Shown: positions 34,082 through 42,509 of the stretch, in pieces
Numbering within the stretch: the first letter of the stretch is position 1
Layout: each line of letters starts with the position of its first letter
Source of the DNA: an uncultured Campylobacter sp.
Lineage (GTDB): Bacteria; Campylobacterota; Campylobacteria; Campylobacterales; Campylobacteraceae
Assembly: GCA_937990735.1 (NCBI GenBank)
Contig: CALKQT010000007.1
Span: forward strand, 1-49,477
Length of the DNA: 49,477 bases
Direction of reading: 5' to 3'
Made by a program: the position numbers and the translations under genes
Notes under the pieces: model-generated
Told to the model about the DNA's origin: nothing
What the model saw: only the letters and a program-made list of their open reading frames with translations
Databases searched by the model: none

Positions 34082-35317
34082 CTACTTTATCTTTTTATAT
34101 TTCCACGTCTTTTCCGTTATGAGCTCGGATTTGCCGTCTTTAATCTTAAATTCCTTAAAGCTCGTTATCGCGTAGATACTAGGCATCTCAAACATCATCA
34201 GCGCGGCGCCGTGCCCCACGCTGTCTGATGGGATTTGGGTATCGTAAGTAGCCTCCGAGCGCCCGGTTTGCACCCATTTGCCGCCGCCGTCAAGCTTGTA
34301 GATATCCATCGCTGTATTGCTGTCGCGCTCGTCGTAGCTATAGACGTATTTGCCGCTACTGGAATTTGATTCGTAGCTTTGCTCTAGTAGTCGCTCGCCC
34401 GATTTATCGTAAATTTCGCCGTTTGAGTAGCTTTTGACCCAATCTTTAAGTCGCTCGTCCCACAGATAAGAGGTCATATTAAGATCCGCCCCTTTTTTGA
34501 TAACGGTCTGTTTGCTCATATTATCCCATGCGCCCTTCTCGTCGTTCCAGATGAAGCTCGTAACGATCCCTTCGCCCTTCGCGGCATCAAGCTCGTGCTT
34601 ACTCATCGTCGCGTTTTGCCACGCGCCGCCCTTAAAGGTGCTGCGGAGCTGCTCGTAGCTGCCGTTTCGATCGCCGTTAAGCATCTCTCGCTCGCTGTTT
34701 TGCCACGCGCCGTTTACAAACTCGTAGCTCACGTATCCGCTCATCTCTCCTGAGGCGTCGTAGAAAATTTCGGTCTTATCTTTGGGCTGCCAGCTTTTGC
34801 CGTCCCATTTGAAGCTTATCGTAAGCTCCTCCTTATCCCACGCGTTTTTTACGGATCTGTTCATGCTGTCTTTTTGCCATTTGCCCTTTACAAACTTATA
34901 TTGCACGTCCTGCGTCGCGTTGCCGTCGTAGCTGGAGACGGTTTTGCTCGCATTGCGCGTGCCGTCATCCGCTACCGAATTGCTCTCGCGCGTCGTGATG
35001 CCGTCTTTGACGCTTTCCGTGTAGTCTTCTATTTTTTTCCACTTGCCGCTTTTAAGATCGAGGTTAAATATTTCAAATTTAACCATGTCCCCCTTTTCGT
35101 CAAAGTAGCTGATCTCTTTGTAGCTAGAGCCTAGGCCGTCCGAGGAGTTCGTATCTCTTACCTGCTCTAGCTTGCGCGCCGCCGCATCGTAGCTTAGATG
35201 CGTGCTCTCCTTGCGCTCTCCGAGTGAGCTGTAGCTAATGCTTTGCACCATATACTCATACTCTTTGGCAAACGCCGCCGCACAGAGCAGCGCAAGTATC
35301 GTGGCGAGCTTTTTCAT
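34082..35317 (-). CDS. Secreted Trp-repeat protein, paralogue of the 476-residue protein
   Basis: The 411-residue protein has a standard signal peptide (about 1-17, MKKLATILALLCAAAFA). It repeats a unit in which a Trp follows Gly-Lys or Gly-Ala and is followed by a charged strand: SGKWKKIED, KGKWQKDS, GKSWQPKD, NGAWQNSE, GGAWQNAT, KGAWDNMS, LKDWVKSY and GGKWVQTG, about eight copies at roughly 35-45 residue spacing. YDASGE and YDKSGE segments resemble YD repeats. It has its own upstream -10 element. I infer a beta-rich exported protein, with no known function. Confidence 0.75.
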   Translation of the reverse strand: MKKLATILALLCAAAFAKEYEYMVQSISYSSLGERKESTHLSYDAAARKLEQVRDTNSSDGLGSSYKEISYFDEKGDMVKFEIFNLDLKSGKWKKIEDYTESVKDGITTRESNSVADDGTRNASKTVSSYDGNATQDVQYKFVKGKWQKDSMNRSVKNAWDKEELTISFKWDGKSWQPKDKTEIFYDASGEMSGYVSYEFVNGAWQNSEREMLNGDRNGSYEQLRSTFKGGAWQNATMSKHELDAAKGEGIVTSFIWNDEKGAWDNMSKQTVIKKGADLNMTSYLWDERLKDWVKSYSNGEIYDKSGERLLEQSYESNSSSGKYVYSYDERDSNTAMDIYKLDGGGKWVQTGRSEATYDTQIPSDSVGHGAALMMFEMPSIYAITSFKEFKIKDGKSELITEKTWKYKKIK

Positions 35318-35728
35318 CCTCTCTCCTTGGAAAAAATTTTGATAATTATATAATGTTCGTATATAAAAACGGATAAAATTTCGCCGCGCGGCTAAATTTA
35401 AAAAACTTCGATTTTTAGGAGGTAGCGGTGAAATTTTACGTCGCCAAACGGCTGGAATTTTAGCAATATTTAGATCTGATTTTGCGTTAGTTGTCGATAG
35501 AATTTATGCGAAATAGAATTGCGTGCGAGTTTCTGCTAAATTTTAAACAGATCTAGGCTAATTTATATCAAAGCTTCACTGCGTGCCGTTAGCGATAAAA
35601 TTCTACGTCATAAAATTTTAAATTCACGCGCAGATCCGCTTGAAGAGATAAAATGCGGCGCTAAATTTTTGACAGCTCAAAATTTCAAATAATGTCAATT
35701 TTTAAAAAGCGACGTTGATTAAGCGATA
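35318..35728. other. Gap upstream of the Trp-repeat protein
   Basis: About 410 bases with dispersed AAATTT cores and no gene I can support. The first 35 bases on the minus strand contain the promoter of the Trp-repeat gene. Confidence 0.5.
35345..35350 (-). promoter_or_regulatory. Possible -10 element for the Trp-repeat gene
   Basis: TATAAT on the minus strand lies 28 bases before the ATG at 35317. The surrounding sequence is highly AT-rich, and a strong AAGGAGAG ribosome site follows. Confidence 0.5.
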
Positions 35729-36436
35729 CTAATCGCAGAATCGCTTATCTGTGTCATTTGCTTTGCGCTTGGCTAGGAAGTCCGCCTTTTTAGCGGGGTC
35801 TGCGAAAAACTCGTCCTGCCTAAGTAGCGCGGCGTCCATTTTGTCCTCGGCTGCCTTGAGCGCGGCGGCGCGATCTGCGAAGTGAGACGGAAATTTCTCA
35901 TCAAATATCGCTTTATACGGGTGTGCCTTGACCCAGTCTCTTGCGCGTGCCGCCGCATCGCGTTGTTTAGCGAGATCGCAGAATGCGTATGGATTTACCA
36001 CGTTGCCGACGAGCTGTAAAAACGCCGCGTTCGCGGACTCGGTCTCACGAAATATCTCGTCCTTGATGTCGATGACGCGAGCGAAGGTTAGGAATCGATT
36101 TTTGCCCGCGTAGAACCAAAACACCGCGTCGTCCTTAAGCCCCAGATCATAAGCGCGTGCAGCGACGGTCATCAGCGTGGTCGGAGCGACCATATCCGGG
36201 GCGTTCTCGATGATTTTGATCGCCTTTTTTAGGCTCGCCACGTCGTTTTTCATTAGCAGACCGTCGATCGGCTCGTAAACATGCACATATTCGGGCTTGC
36301 CCTCCTTAGCCGAATAAAACGGCGAAACATAGATGTCGATCGAAGTGATTTTTTCCACCTTGTCCTCACTCTCGCTTTGCGCGCTCAAAGTCGCAGCCGC
36401 CGCCACACACAGCAGCAGTGAACGAAATTTTTTCAT
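35729..36436 (-). CDS. Secreted hypothetical protein
   Basis: This 235-residue protein has a signal peptide (about 1-19). The mature part is largely helical, with an N-terminal beta segment (ITSIDIYVSPFYSA). It has helical pairs around residues 60-130 (AARAYDLGLKDDAVFWFYAGKNR) that resemble a tetratricopeptide-like arrangement. Two cysteines (Cys153 in AFCDL and Cys234 at the end) could pair. I recognise no family. An upstream TATAAT and an AAGGAGAG ribosome site support the start. Confidence 0.75.
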   Translation of the reverse strand: MKKFRSLLLCVAAAATLSAQSESEDKVEKITSIDIYVSPFYSAKEGKPEYVHVYEPIDGLLMKNDVASLKKAIKIIENAPDMVAPTTLMTVAARAYDLGLKDDAVFWFYAGKNRFLTFARVIDIKDEIFRETESANAAFLQLVGNVVNPYAFCDLAKQRDAAARARDWVKAHPYKAIFDEKFPSHFADRAAALKAAEDKMDAALLRQDEFFADPAKKADFLAKRKANDTDKRFCD

Positions 36437-36476
36437 GGTCTCTCCTTCGGTTAAATTTTTATAAATTTGCTTCGTA

Positions 36477-36482
36477 ATTATA
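36477..36482 (-). promoter_or_regulatory. -10 element for the secreted 235-residue protein
   Basis: TATAAT in the context GGTATAATTACG on the minus strand lies 41 bases before the ATG at 36436. Confidence 0.5.
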
Positions 36483-36730
36483 CCTTGAAATTTAAGAGCG
36501 CGAGCTTGATTTTTAACGAATATATTTTTGCGAAATTTTAATTTTTGCGGCGGCTCTATTTTCTTTTGATCAGGCTTTAGCCCGACGCTTTGGGCGGCTA
36601 AATTTAACCCCGCTAGTCGTAAAATTTAGCTCATAATTTAGATCGTATGAAATCGCTCAAAGCGCTTACTAAAATTTTAAAATTTCACCCTTTTAAGCGT
36701 CGTATGCTAGTCATTTATCGCTGAATGCGG

Positions 36731-36895
36731 CTATAAACCGACCGCGGCATTGCGCGGTGTCGCATAAAATAAATTTGCCAGTCCGCGGTGAGCCATGAAA
36801 TCAAAGGCGTAACTGTTCACACGCTTGTTCTTGATCTGCGCGAAATAAAGCCACCGAAGCGCCACCAAAGTTTTAGTTGCTAAAAAATACTGCAC
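36731..36895 (-). CDS. Possible 54-residue small protein
   Basis: A GTG-started frame, with an in-frame stop shortly upstream, encodes KTLVALRWLYFAQIKNKR, then VNSYAFDFMAHRGLANLFY and TPRNAAVGL. The composition is more protein-like than other gap sequence here, but there is no ribosome site and no recognised family. It may be a remnant of a larger gene. Confidence 0.3.
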   Translation of the reverse strand: MQYFLATKTLVALRWLYFAQIKNKRVNSYAFDFMAHRGLANLFYATPRNAAVGL

Positions 36896-37022
36896 CGTTA
36901 TCTCGCAATGGAATTAAATTTAGCAAATTCTATCACGACATAAACGCGACGTTGCTGCTTGTAATCTCGTAGCGAAATTAAATTTAGCTGCAGCCTCTGA
37001 CTTTATGACCTTTAGCTGCGCT

Positions 37023-38492
37023 TTAAATTTTACTTTCAAAGCCCGTTTTCTCCGCGTCGCGGTAGAAATCGATCTGATCTCTTTTGATGATGCGGATGTA
37101 GTCGGTGCTGCCGGGATGGCCGCTTTGAAAGCCCGCCGTCATCACGTAGGTGCCGTCCTCTTCGATGAGCCCGCGCTGTAGAGCCTCGCTTATGATACGT
37201 GCGAGCAGCGAGTTGATGCTCGTTTTTTCCTTGACCATCGCTGGATTTACGCCCCACACGAGACTTAGCGCGTGCGCGGTCTGCTCGTCGTGTGCGATTG
37301 CGATGATGTCGATTTTGGCGCGGTTGCGTGCGAGTTTGATCGCCGAGCGCCCCGAGCCCGTGATCGAAAGTATCGCGCCCGCGCCCAGCCTTGCGGCAAG
37401 AGCTGCGGTGCTTGAAGTTATCATATCGGTCTCATCGTAGAAATCGTAATCGTTAAATTTATCGTAAGGATAGATCTTTTCGGTCTCGCGGATCGTCTCG
37501 CTCATCGCGGCGACCACGGCTGCGGGGTTTTTGCCGATGGCGCTCTCCTCGCTTAGCATCACGGCGTCGGTGCCGTCGAGTACGGCGTTTGCGACATCGC
37601 TGATCTCGGCTCTGGTGGCCCGCTCGTGCTCGGTCATGCTAAGCATCATCTGCGTGGCGGTGATGACGGGCTTTGAGCGGGCGTTGGCTAACGCGATGAT
37701 GCGCTTTTGGATACGCGGGATCTCATAAAACGGCATCTCGATGCCCAGATCTCCGCGCGCGACCATTATGCCGTCGCTTGCCTCGATGATCTGCTCTATA
37801 TTTTCGACCGCGTCGAATTTCTCGATCTTGGCGTAAATTTTAGCTTTTGAACCCAGCGAGTTTAAAATTTCTCGCACGCGCAGGATGTCGTTTTGCGACT
37901 GCACGAAGGAGATGCCTACGAAATTTACGCCGTGCGCCGCGCCCCAGCGCAGATCCGCGAGGTCTTTTTGAGTGATGACGTCGATATTTAGGCGGGTGTT
38001 TGGGAAGTTTACCCCTTTATTTGAGCTTAAAAAGCCGTCGTTTTCGAGCACGGCCTGCACGCCTTGCTCGCTTACCGCGACTACCTTGGCGCGGATCGAG
38101 CCGTCGTAGAGGTAGATAAACTCGCCCGTCTTCATTAACGGCAAAATTTCAGGGTGGTTGATACACAGCTCGTATTCGCCTTCCGCGATCTTTTTACCGA
38201 TGATTTCGCGAGGAAGGAAGGTGATTTTATCGCCCGTCTTTAGTTTAAAATTTTCCTCGAGTTTGCCGACGCGGATCTTTGGACCGCTGATGTCCTGAAA
38301 GACGCCTATACGCACGCCCAGGCTCTTTTCTACGGCGCGAATTTTGTTTAAATTTGCCTCGTGATACTCGTGCGTGCCGTGGCTGAAGTTCATCCTAAAG
38401 GCATTGCAGCCCGCCTTTACCATCGCGCTCATCATCTCTTCGCTGTCGCTTGCGGGCCCGATGGTTGCTAGGATTTTGGTTTTTTTAAGCAT
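37023..38492 (-). CDS. pyk: Pyruvate kinase
   Basis: Pyruvate kinase makes pyruvate and ATP from phosphoenolpyruvate, the last glycolytic step. In asaccharolytic Campylobacter its physiological role is debated. The 489-residue protein has the N-terminal KTKILATIGPAS, NFSHGTHEYH, the active-site GIMVARGDLGIEMP, and ITATQMMLSMTEHERATRAEISDVANAVLDGTDAVMLSEE in order. A GGAG ribosome site precedes the ATG. The order pyk then mqo corresponds to Cj0392c-Cj0393c, from memory. Confidence 0.97.
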   Translation of the reverse strand: MLKKTKILATIGPASDSEEMMSAMVKAGCNAFRMNFSHGTHEYHEANLNKIRAVEKSLGVRIGVFQDISGPKIRVGKLEENFKLKTGDKITFLPREIIGKKIAEGEYELCINHPEILPLMKTGEFIYLYDGSIRAKVVAVSEQGVQAVLENDGFLSSNKGVNFPNTRLNIDVITQKDLADLRWGAAHGVNFVGISFVQSQNDILRVREILNSLGSKAKIYAKIEKFDAVENIEQIIEASDGIMVARGDLGIEMPFYEIPRIQKRIIALANARSKPVITATQMMLSMTEHERATRAEISDVANAVLDGTDAVMLSEESAIGKNPAAVVAAMSETIRETEKIYPYDKFNDYDFYDETDMITSSTAALAARLGAGAILSITGSGRSAIKLARNRAKIDIIAIAHDEQTAHALSLVWGVNPAMVKEKTSINSLLARIISEALQRGLIEEDGTYVMTAGFQSGHPGSTDYIRIIKRDQIDFYRDAEKTGFESKI

Positions 38493-38519
38493 CTTTTCTC
38501 CTTTAAATTTAAAATTTAT

Positions 38520-38786
38520 CGCTGCATTAGGCGAAATTTTACGTGAAATTTTGAAATTTCTAAATTTTAAAATTTGCTAGGCAAAGGAATTTTAAAATTC
38601 TACTTCACGACTTTACGGCGAAATTTTAAAATTTCATAGCTTGCGGTGCGGGTTAAATTCTAAAAATTCGCGTTTGAATGAAACTCTAAAATCCCCTATA
38701 TACGTAAAGTACGAGCAAAATTCTAAAATCCTCATCGAAGTAAAATTTTAAAATTCTTGCCCGAGCGAAATTTTAAAAATTCCTCT
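38520..38786. repeat. Quasi-regular array of AT palindromes between mqo and pyk
   Basis: Cores centred on TTTTAAAA recur about every 25-34 bases. Examples are the perfect palindromes GAATTTTAAAATTC at 38587-38600 and GAAATTTTAAAATTTC at 38620-38635, then degenerate copies near 38655, 38685, 38715, 38741 and 38766. The spacers of about 15-20 bases are unrelated to each other. Confidence 0.7.
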
Positions 38787-40133
38787 TTATTGCATCATTT
38801 CCGCGTCAAATTTTGCATCATCAAAGCTCACTCCTAAATATTCGCAAGCACTTTTTGCATCGCGAAGCGCGTTACCTAGGCAGCTCGTAGCGCCGGGGCT
38901 TGGGGTCATATTAAAGATAATCCCTGGATTTTCGCCTATTCTTGCTTCGCCTAAAAGCAGCTTTTTTTGCGAGTGTGAGATTACTTGCGGACGCACGCCG
39001 CCAAAGCCCTTGGCATAGTAAATATCCTCCTCGCGGATGCTAGGTATGATCTTGCGAGCATTTTTGACGAAAAGCTTTTTACCTAAAATCGGTATCTCAA
39101 AGCCTATATTGCGGATTAAGAAGTCCCTTACCTCGCTATCGCCAAAATTTTGCCAAATCACCTTGGCTACATCCATGTCAAAATTTAATGATTGAAAAAA
39201 TTCCGGCACCGAACGACAGCCCTTGTAGCGCTCAAGCTTCGGCAGTGTAAGTGCGGTAGGGCCAAATCTCGTGCAGCCGTCCGCCAAAAGATCGGGGTCG
39301 CCGTGAAGCGCAGCAAATGGAAGCTTTGGGTTTTGCACCATGTAAACCTTGCCGTTTAGAAGTTTTTGCTTGGTTAGATAGAAGCTGCCAGCGATGCAAA
39401 TCGTGCTAAGATCCTGCCCAAGCCCCATTGTGTGCGCGAGCCACAGCGAATGAGCGCCTGCATCTACGACTACGAAATCAGCGCTTAGTGAGAGTCTATT
39501 TGCAGTGCGGATATAGAGCTTATCGCCTACTTTAGTGATGTTTTGCACCTCGGTGTTTAGGTACAGATCGCAGGTTTTGCCCTCCACGCTTTTAGCGTTT
39601 TGCACGAAGGAATTCGCCATCGCGCCGTAATCGATCGTCGTGTAAACTCCCGATTGCACGCCCATCGCGGCGATATTTTCCGCTCTTTCCTCGCCGCGCT
39701 CGTCAAAAACTAGCTTGGGCTCGATTTTTTTGAGCTCTTCCTTTTCAAAAAGCTGCAGATACGGATAAAGCTCTTTAAATTTCTCAAATCGGTCTTTAAT
39801 TAGCTCTACCTCACTTTCGCCCACGCCAAGAGCCATTTTCTGCCCCTGAAATAAAAATTTATTCTCATATCCGTGCTTTTGGCAATACTTCACGATCATA
39901 TCGGCCTTGCGCTTGACTTCGGTTGCTTTTTGCAGGTCGTAGTTGGTCTCGATATCGCCGCAATGAATCGTCTGGGAATTTGCGCTGGCTTTAGAATTTA
40001 GCGTCGCAAGCCCCTCGTATTTTTCAAGTAGAGCGATATTTTCGATCCCGCTAAATTCTGCCAGCACATATGCTAGCGCGCTGCCCGTGATACCGCCGCC
40101 TATGATGATTACGTCGTAATGTTTTTCTTGCAT
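38787..40133 (-). CDS. mqo: Malate:quinone oxidoreductase family protein
   Basis: Mqo is an FAD-dependent membrane-associated enzyme that oxidises malate to oxaloacetate and passes electrons to quinone. The 448-residue protein starts with the FAD-binding motif DVIIIGGGITGSALAYVLAE. It later has ANSQTIHCGDIETNY, GAHSLWLAHTMGLG, and the C-terminal RPQVISHSQKKLLLGEARI, features of the epsilonproteobacterial Mqo type (Cj0393c). It is shorter than classical E. coli Mqo, so the substrate assignment rests on this lineage. Confidence 0.88.
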   Translation of the reverse strand: MQEKHYDVIIIGGGITGSALAYVLAEFSGIENIALLEKYEGLATLNSKASANSQTIHCGDIETNYDLQKATEVKRKADMIVKYCQKHGYENKFLFQGQKMALGVGESEVELIKDRFEKFKELYPYLQLFEKEELKKIEPKLVFDERGEERAENIAAMGVQSGVYTTIDYGAMANSFVQNAKSVEGKTCDLYLNTEVQNITKVGDKLYIRTANRLSLSADFVVVDAGAHSLWLAHTMGLGQDLSTICIAGSFYLTKQKLLNGKVYMVQNPKLPFAALHGDPDLLADGCTRFGPTALTLPKLERYKGCRSVPEFFQSLNFDMDVAKVIWQNFGDSEVRDFLIRNIGFEIPILGKKLFVKNARKIIPSIREEDIYYAKGFGGVRPQVISHSQKKLLLGEARIGENPGIIFNMTPSPGATSCLGNALRDAKSACEYLGVSFDDAKFDAEMMQ

Positions 40134-40218
40134 GCCCTTTCCTTATCGAATTTGGCTGCAATTGTGCGAAAATTTCGCTTAAAAGCTAGTTATAAAAGCG
40201 TGAATTTAGATGATTTTA

Positions 40219-40224
40219 TATAAA
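40219..40224 (+). promoter_or_regulatory. -10 element for the TRAP binding-protein gene
   Basis: TATAAA within TTATATAAAATTCGC lies 30 bases before the ATG at 40255. It is followed by a GGGAG ribosome site. Confidence 0.5.
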
Positions 40225-40254
40225 ATTCGCACCATTTCATTTTGGGAGTAGTAT

Positions 40255-41439
40255 ATGAAAAAATCGATTCTTGTCGGATTAAGTTTGATTATAGCCACGT
40301 CGCTGTGGGGCGCGGATAAGAAAATTTATCGCCTTAAGCTAGCTCAGACTTACGAGCTTAGTATGCCTATCGTAGGCGATGTCGCCAAGCGTATGGCAGA
40401 TCTTGCAGATAGTATGTCTGATGGCAGGCTGAAAATCAGTATCGACGCGCCTAGTAAGCATAAAGCGCCTTTTGCAATCTATGATATGGTCAAAAACGGA
40501 CAATACGATTTAGGCTATACTGCGAGCTACTATTATAAAGGCAAAAATAGCGCGAATATGCTGTTTACGACGGTGCCTTTTGGTATGACGAAAGACGAGC
40601 AACACGCTTGGTATTACTTCGGCGGAGGCAAGGAGCTAGCGGATAAATTCTATGCTAAAAGCAATCTAAAGGTCTTTAATATCCTAAATAGTGGCATGCA
40701 GATGGGTGGTTGGTTTAAAAAAGAGATTAATACGCTAGATGATTTAAAAGGGCTTAAATTTAGAATTCCAAGCTTTGGTGGGGAGGTTATGAGCCGCCTT
40801 GGCGTCGCAGTCGCTACGATACCGGTAGGTGAGCTATATATGGCACTAGAGATGGGCACCATCGATGCGGTCGAGTGGGCAAGTCCTAGCTTTGATATAC
40901 CTCTAGGCTTTCATAAGGTCGCAAATTACTATTATACGGGATGGCAAGAACCCGCTAGCGAGCAGCAGATCGTGATAAATCTACAAACTTGGCAGAAGCT
41001 TCCTAAGGATTTGCAAAATATCCTGGAAGCCTCTATCGCAAAGGCGCGCGAATATGCAGAAAACGAGACGTTTTATAAAAACGTAATAATTTGGGACGAG
41101 ATCAAAAAGAAATATCCGAACGTTCAGATTCGCTCTTTTTCGCCTGAGATTATGCGTGCGCTTCGCAAGGCGACGGATGAAATTTTAGCCGAAGAAAGCG
41201 AGAAAAATCCCGATTTCAAAGAGATTTGGGAGAGCCAAAAGGCGTTTTTAGCTAAAGCTAGAACGTGGACGAAGATGGGAGATTTTACGTATATCGAAAA
41301 AACGGGCGACGTTGAAGCCGAGCAGAATTTCACTGCTTCGGTGAAAAAAATCTCTGTTCCTGAGCCCGTAAATAGCGCAGCCAGCGAGATAAATGCAAGC
41401 ACTGCCGCACCAAAAAATGAGGATAATCAGACGAAATAG
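40255..41439 (+). CDS. TRAP transporter solute-binding protein (DctP/TakP type)
   Basis: This is the periplasmic receptor of a tripartite ATP-independent transporter. The 394-residue protein has a Sec signal peptide (about 1-19). The core matches the TakP-like branch: LFTTVPFGMTKDEQHAWYYFGGG, GMQMGGWFKKEI, DDLKGLKFRIPSFGGEVMSRLG, MALEMGTIDAVEWASPSFD, YYYTGWQEPASE. Those relatives bind 2-oxo acids and similar organic acids. The last 30 residues are a Ser/Ala-rich tail, longer than usual. No TRAP membrane subunit is encoded nearby, so its permease must be elsewhere or absent. Confidence 0.9.
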   Translation: MKKSILVGLSLIIATSLWGADKKIYRLKLAQTYELSMPIVGDVAKRMADLADSMSDGRLKISIDAPSKHKAPFAIYDMVKNGQYDLGYTASYYYKGKNSANMLFTTVPFGMTKDEQHAWYYFGGGKELADKFYAKSNLKVFNILNSGMQMGGWFKKEINTLDDLKGLKFRIPSFGGEVMSRLGVAVATIPVGELYMALEMGTIDAVEWASPSFDIPLGFHKVANYYYTGWQEPASEQQIVINLQTWQKLPKDLQNILEASIAKAREYAENETFYKNVIIWDEIKKKYPNVQIRSFSPEIMRALRKATDEILAEESEKNPDFKEIWESQKAFLAKARTWTKMGDFTYIEKTGDVEAEQNFTASVKKISVPEPVNSAASEINASTAAPKNEDNQTK

Positions 41440-41623
41440 TGCTTCATTTTTTAGCTGTGTTTTTATGCCGCGCGGCTAAACTAAGCGCCATATAAAGGTG
41501 TATGCGGCTTAAATTTGATCGGCAATTTAGGCAATTTAGGCGAGGCGCGGGTGATTAAAATGCAGGCGATTTGCTTATTTGCAGCTGCGTAGTACTGGCG
41601 TATCTTTAAAATTTTAATTTATG

Positions 41624-41653
41624 AAAGCGGCGATGAAATTTTATCGCCGCTTT
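41624..41653. terminator. Perfect hairpin, probable terminator
   Basis: Arms AAAGCGGCGAT (41624-41634) and ATCGCCGCTTT (41643-41653) are perfectly complementary around the loop GAAATTTT. It lies about 185 bases after the TRAP binding-protein stop codon. A long T-run is lacking, so terminator function is plausible rather than certain. Confidence 0.5.
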
Positions 41654-42403
41654 AGCATTTAAGTTAAGGCGCGTAATTCGAATCACTGCGTTTAAAGCCC
41701 AATTTAAAAGCCGCTCGGTTGCCGCCGCACAAGGCTAGAATTTTATCAAGCTCCAAGCCTCCTCTCTTTTTGCTTTATTCTTTTATCTTTTGCGTTATTT
41801 AAGCTTGATATTCCGCCGTGCTTGCTTGCGGGCGACATCGTGCGGGAGAGAATTTAATCTTGCTTTTTCATTTTACGTAGTTAGCGGAGGAGCTTTGGCG
41901 GAGTGCGCTAATCTGAGATTTTAAATCGGTAACGTTCATAAATTCCACATTTTAAAATTTTAGCGCTTTTATCTTGCAAATGCCGCTTTTAAATGAAATT
42001 TGCTTCGGGTTTTCTTTCTATATAAAAGCGGCAAACTTCAAATAAAATGCAAAATTTTAAAAATTTACACGCTTAAATATCACAAGCAATGAGAATTTAA
42101 AATTTTGTCTTTCGGAGATTAAGCACGAAGCATGTTAGAAAAAATTTTATAGGTCAAATTTTGTTTTAAGCGATTGTAAATTTAAAAGCTTGCGTAAAAA
42201 TTTTTTTTAAAGCCTGCTCTAGTTAGAATTTATCACTAAACTAGACGGGCTCAGCCTTGGAATTTCACCGCGTAAATTTTAAAATTTTGCGCGAGCTACG
42301 CTTAAAATTTTTGAAATTCAATTCTACCTGCGAAAACTCTTAAATTCCACGGCTTAGAATTTTGATGGAGAATTTTGACGCAACGCTATTTCTTGGGATG
42401 CGA

Positions 42404-42433
42404 TAAAACTACACGGCATGCAAAGCCGCGTAG
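42404..42433 (-). terminator. Rho-independent terminator downstream of metK
   Basis: On the minus strand CTACGCGGC (42433-42425) pairs with GCCGTGTAG (42417-42409) with one G-U wobble and is followed by TTTT. A second, perfect 8-base hairpin (GCTAGGCT at 42442-42449 with AGCCTAGC at 42460-42467) sits between it and the metK stop. Confidence 0.65.
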
Positions 42434-42509
42434 AATATTGAGCTAGGCTCGCTGCTGCAAGCCTAGCGAATGTCGTAAGCTAAAAAGGCGCTACTGCAAA
42501 GCGTAAATC

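Larger units (their letters stand above)
36437..37022. other. Long gap between pyk and the secreted-protein cluster
   Basis: About 590 bases. The first 46 bases on the minus strand are the promoter of the 235-residue protein. A short protein-like frame (36731-36895) is listed separately. The rest consists of AAATTT-core repeat sequence with no clear terminator after pyk. Confidence 0.5.
41440..42509. other. 1.07 kb gene-free gap
   Basis: This is the longest stretch without a gene in the window. It lies between the TRAP binding-protein gene and metK. I see AAATTT-core repeats (notably 42230-42370), three hairpins (41624-41653, 42409-42433 and 42442-42467), and no open frame with protein-like composition. 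No tRNA cloverleaf was found by eye. A small RNA or a decayed gene cannot be excluded. Confidence 0.6.

Noticed and set aside
38520..38786. CRISPR-like appearance of the palindrome array
   Set aside because: The repeat is only 14-16 bases and degenerate, the spacers vary in length, and no cas gene is present in the window.
41440..42509. A tRNA-like TAATTCGAATCAC segment near 41675
   Set aside because: It lacks the GTTCGAATC form of the T-loop, and no acceptor or anticodon stem could be folded around it.
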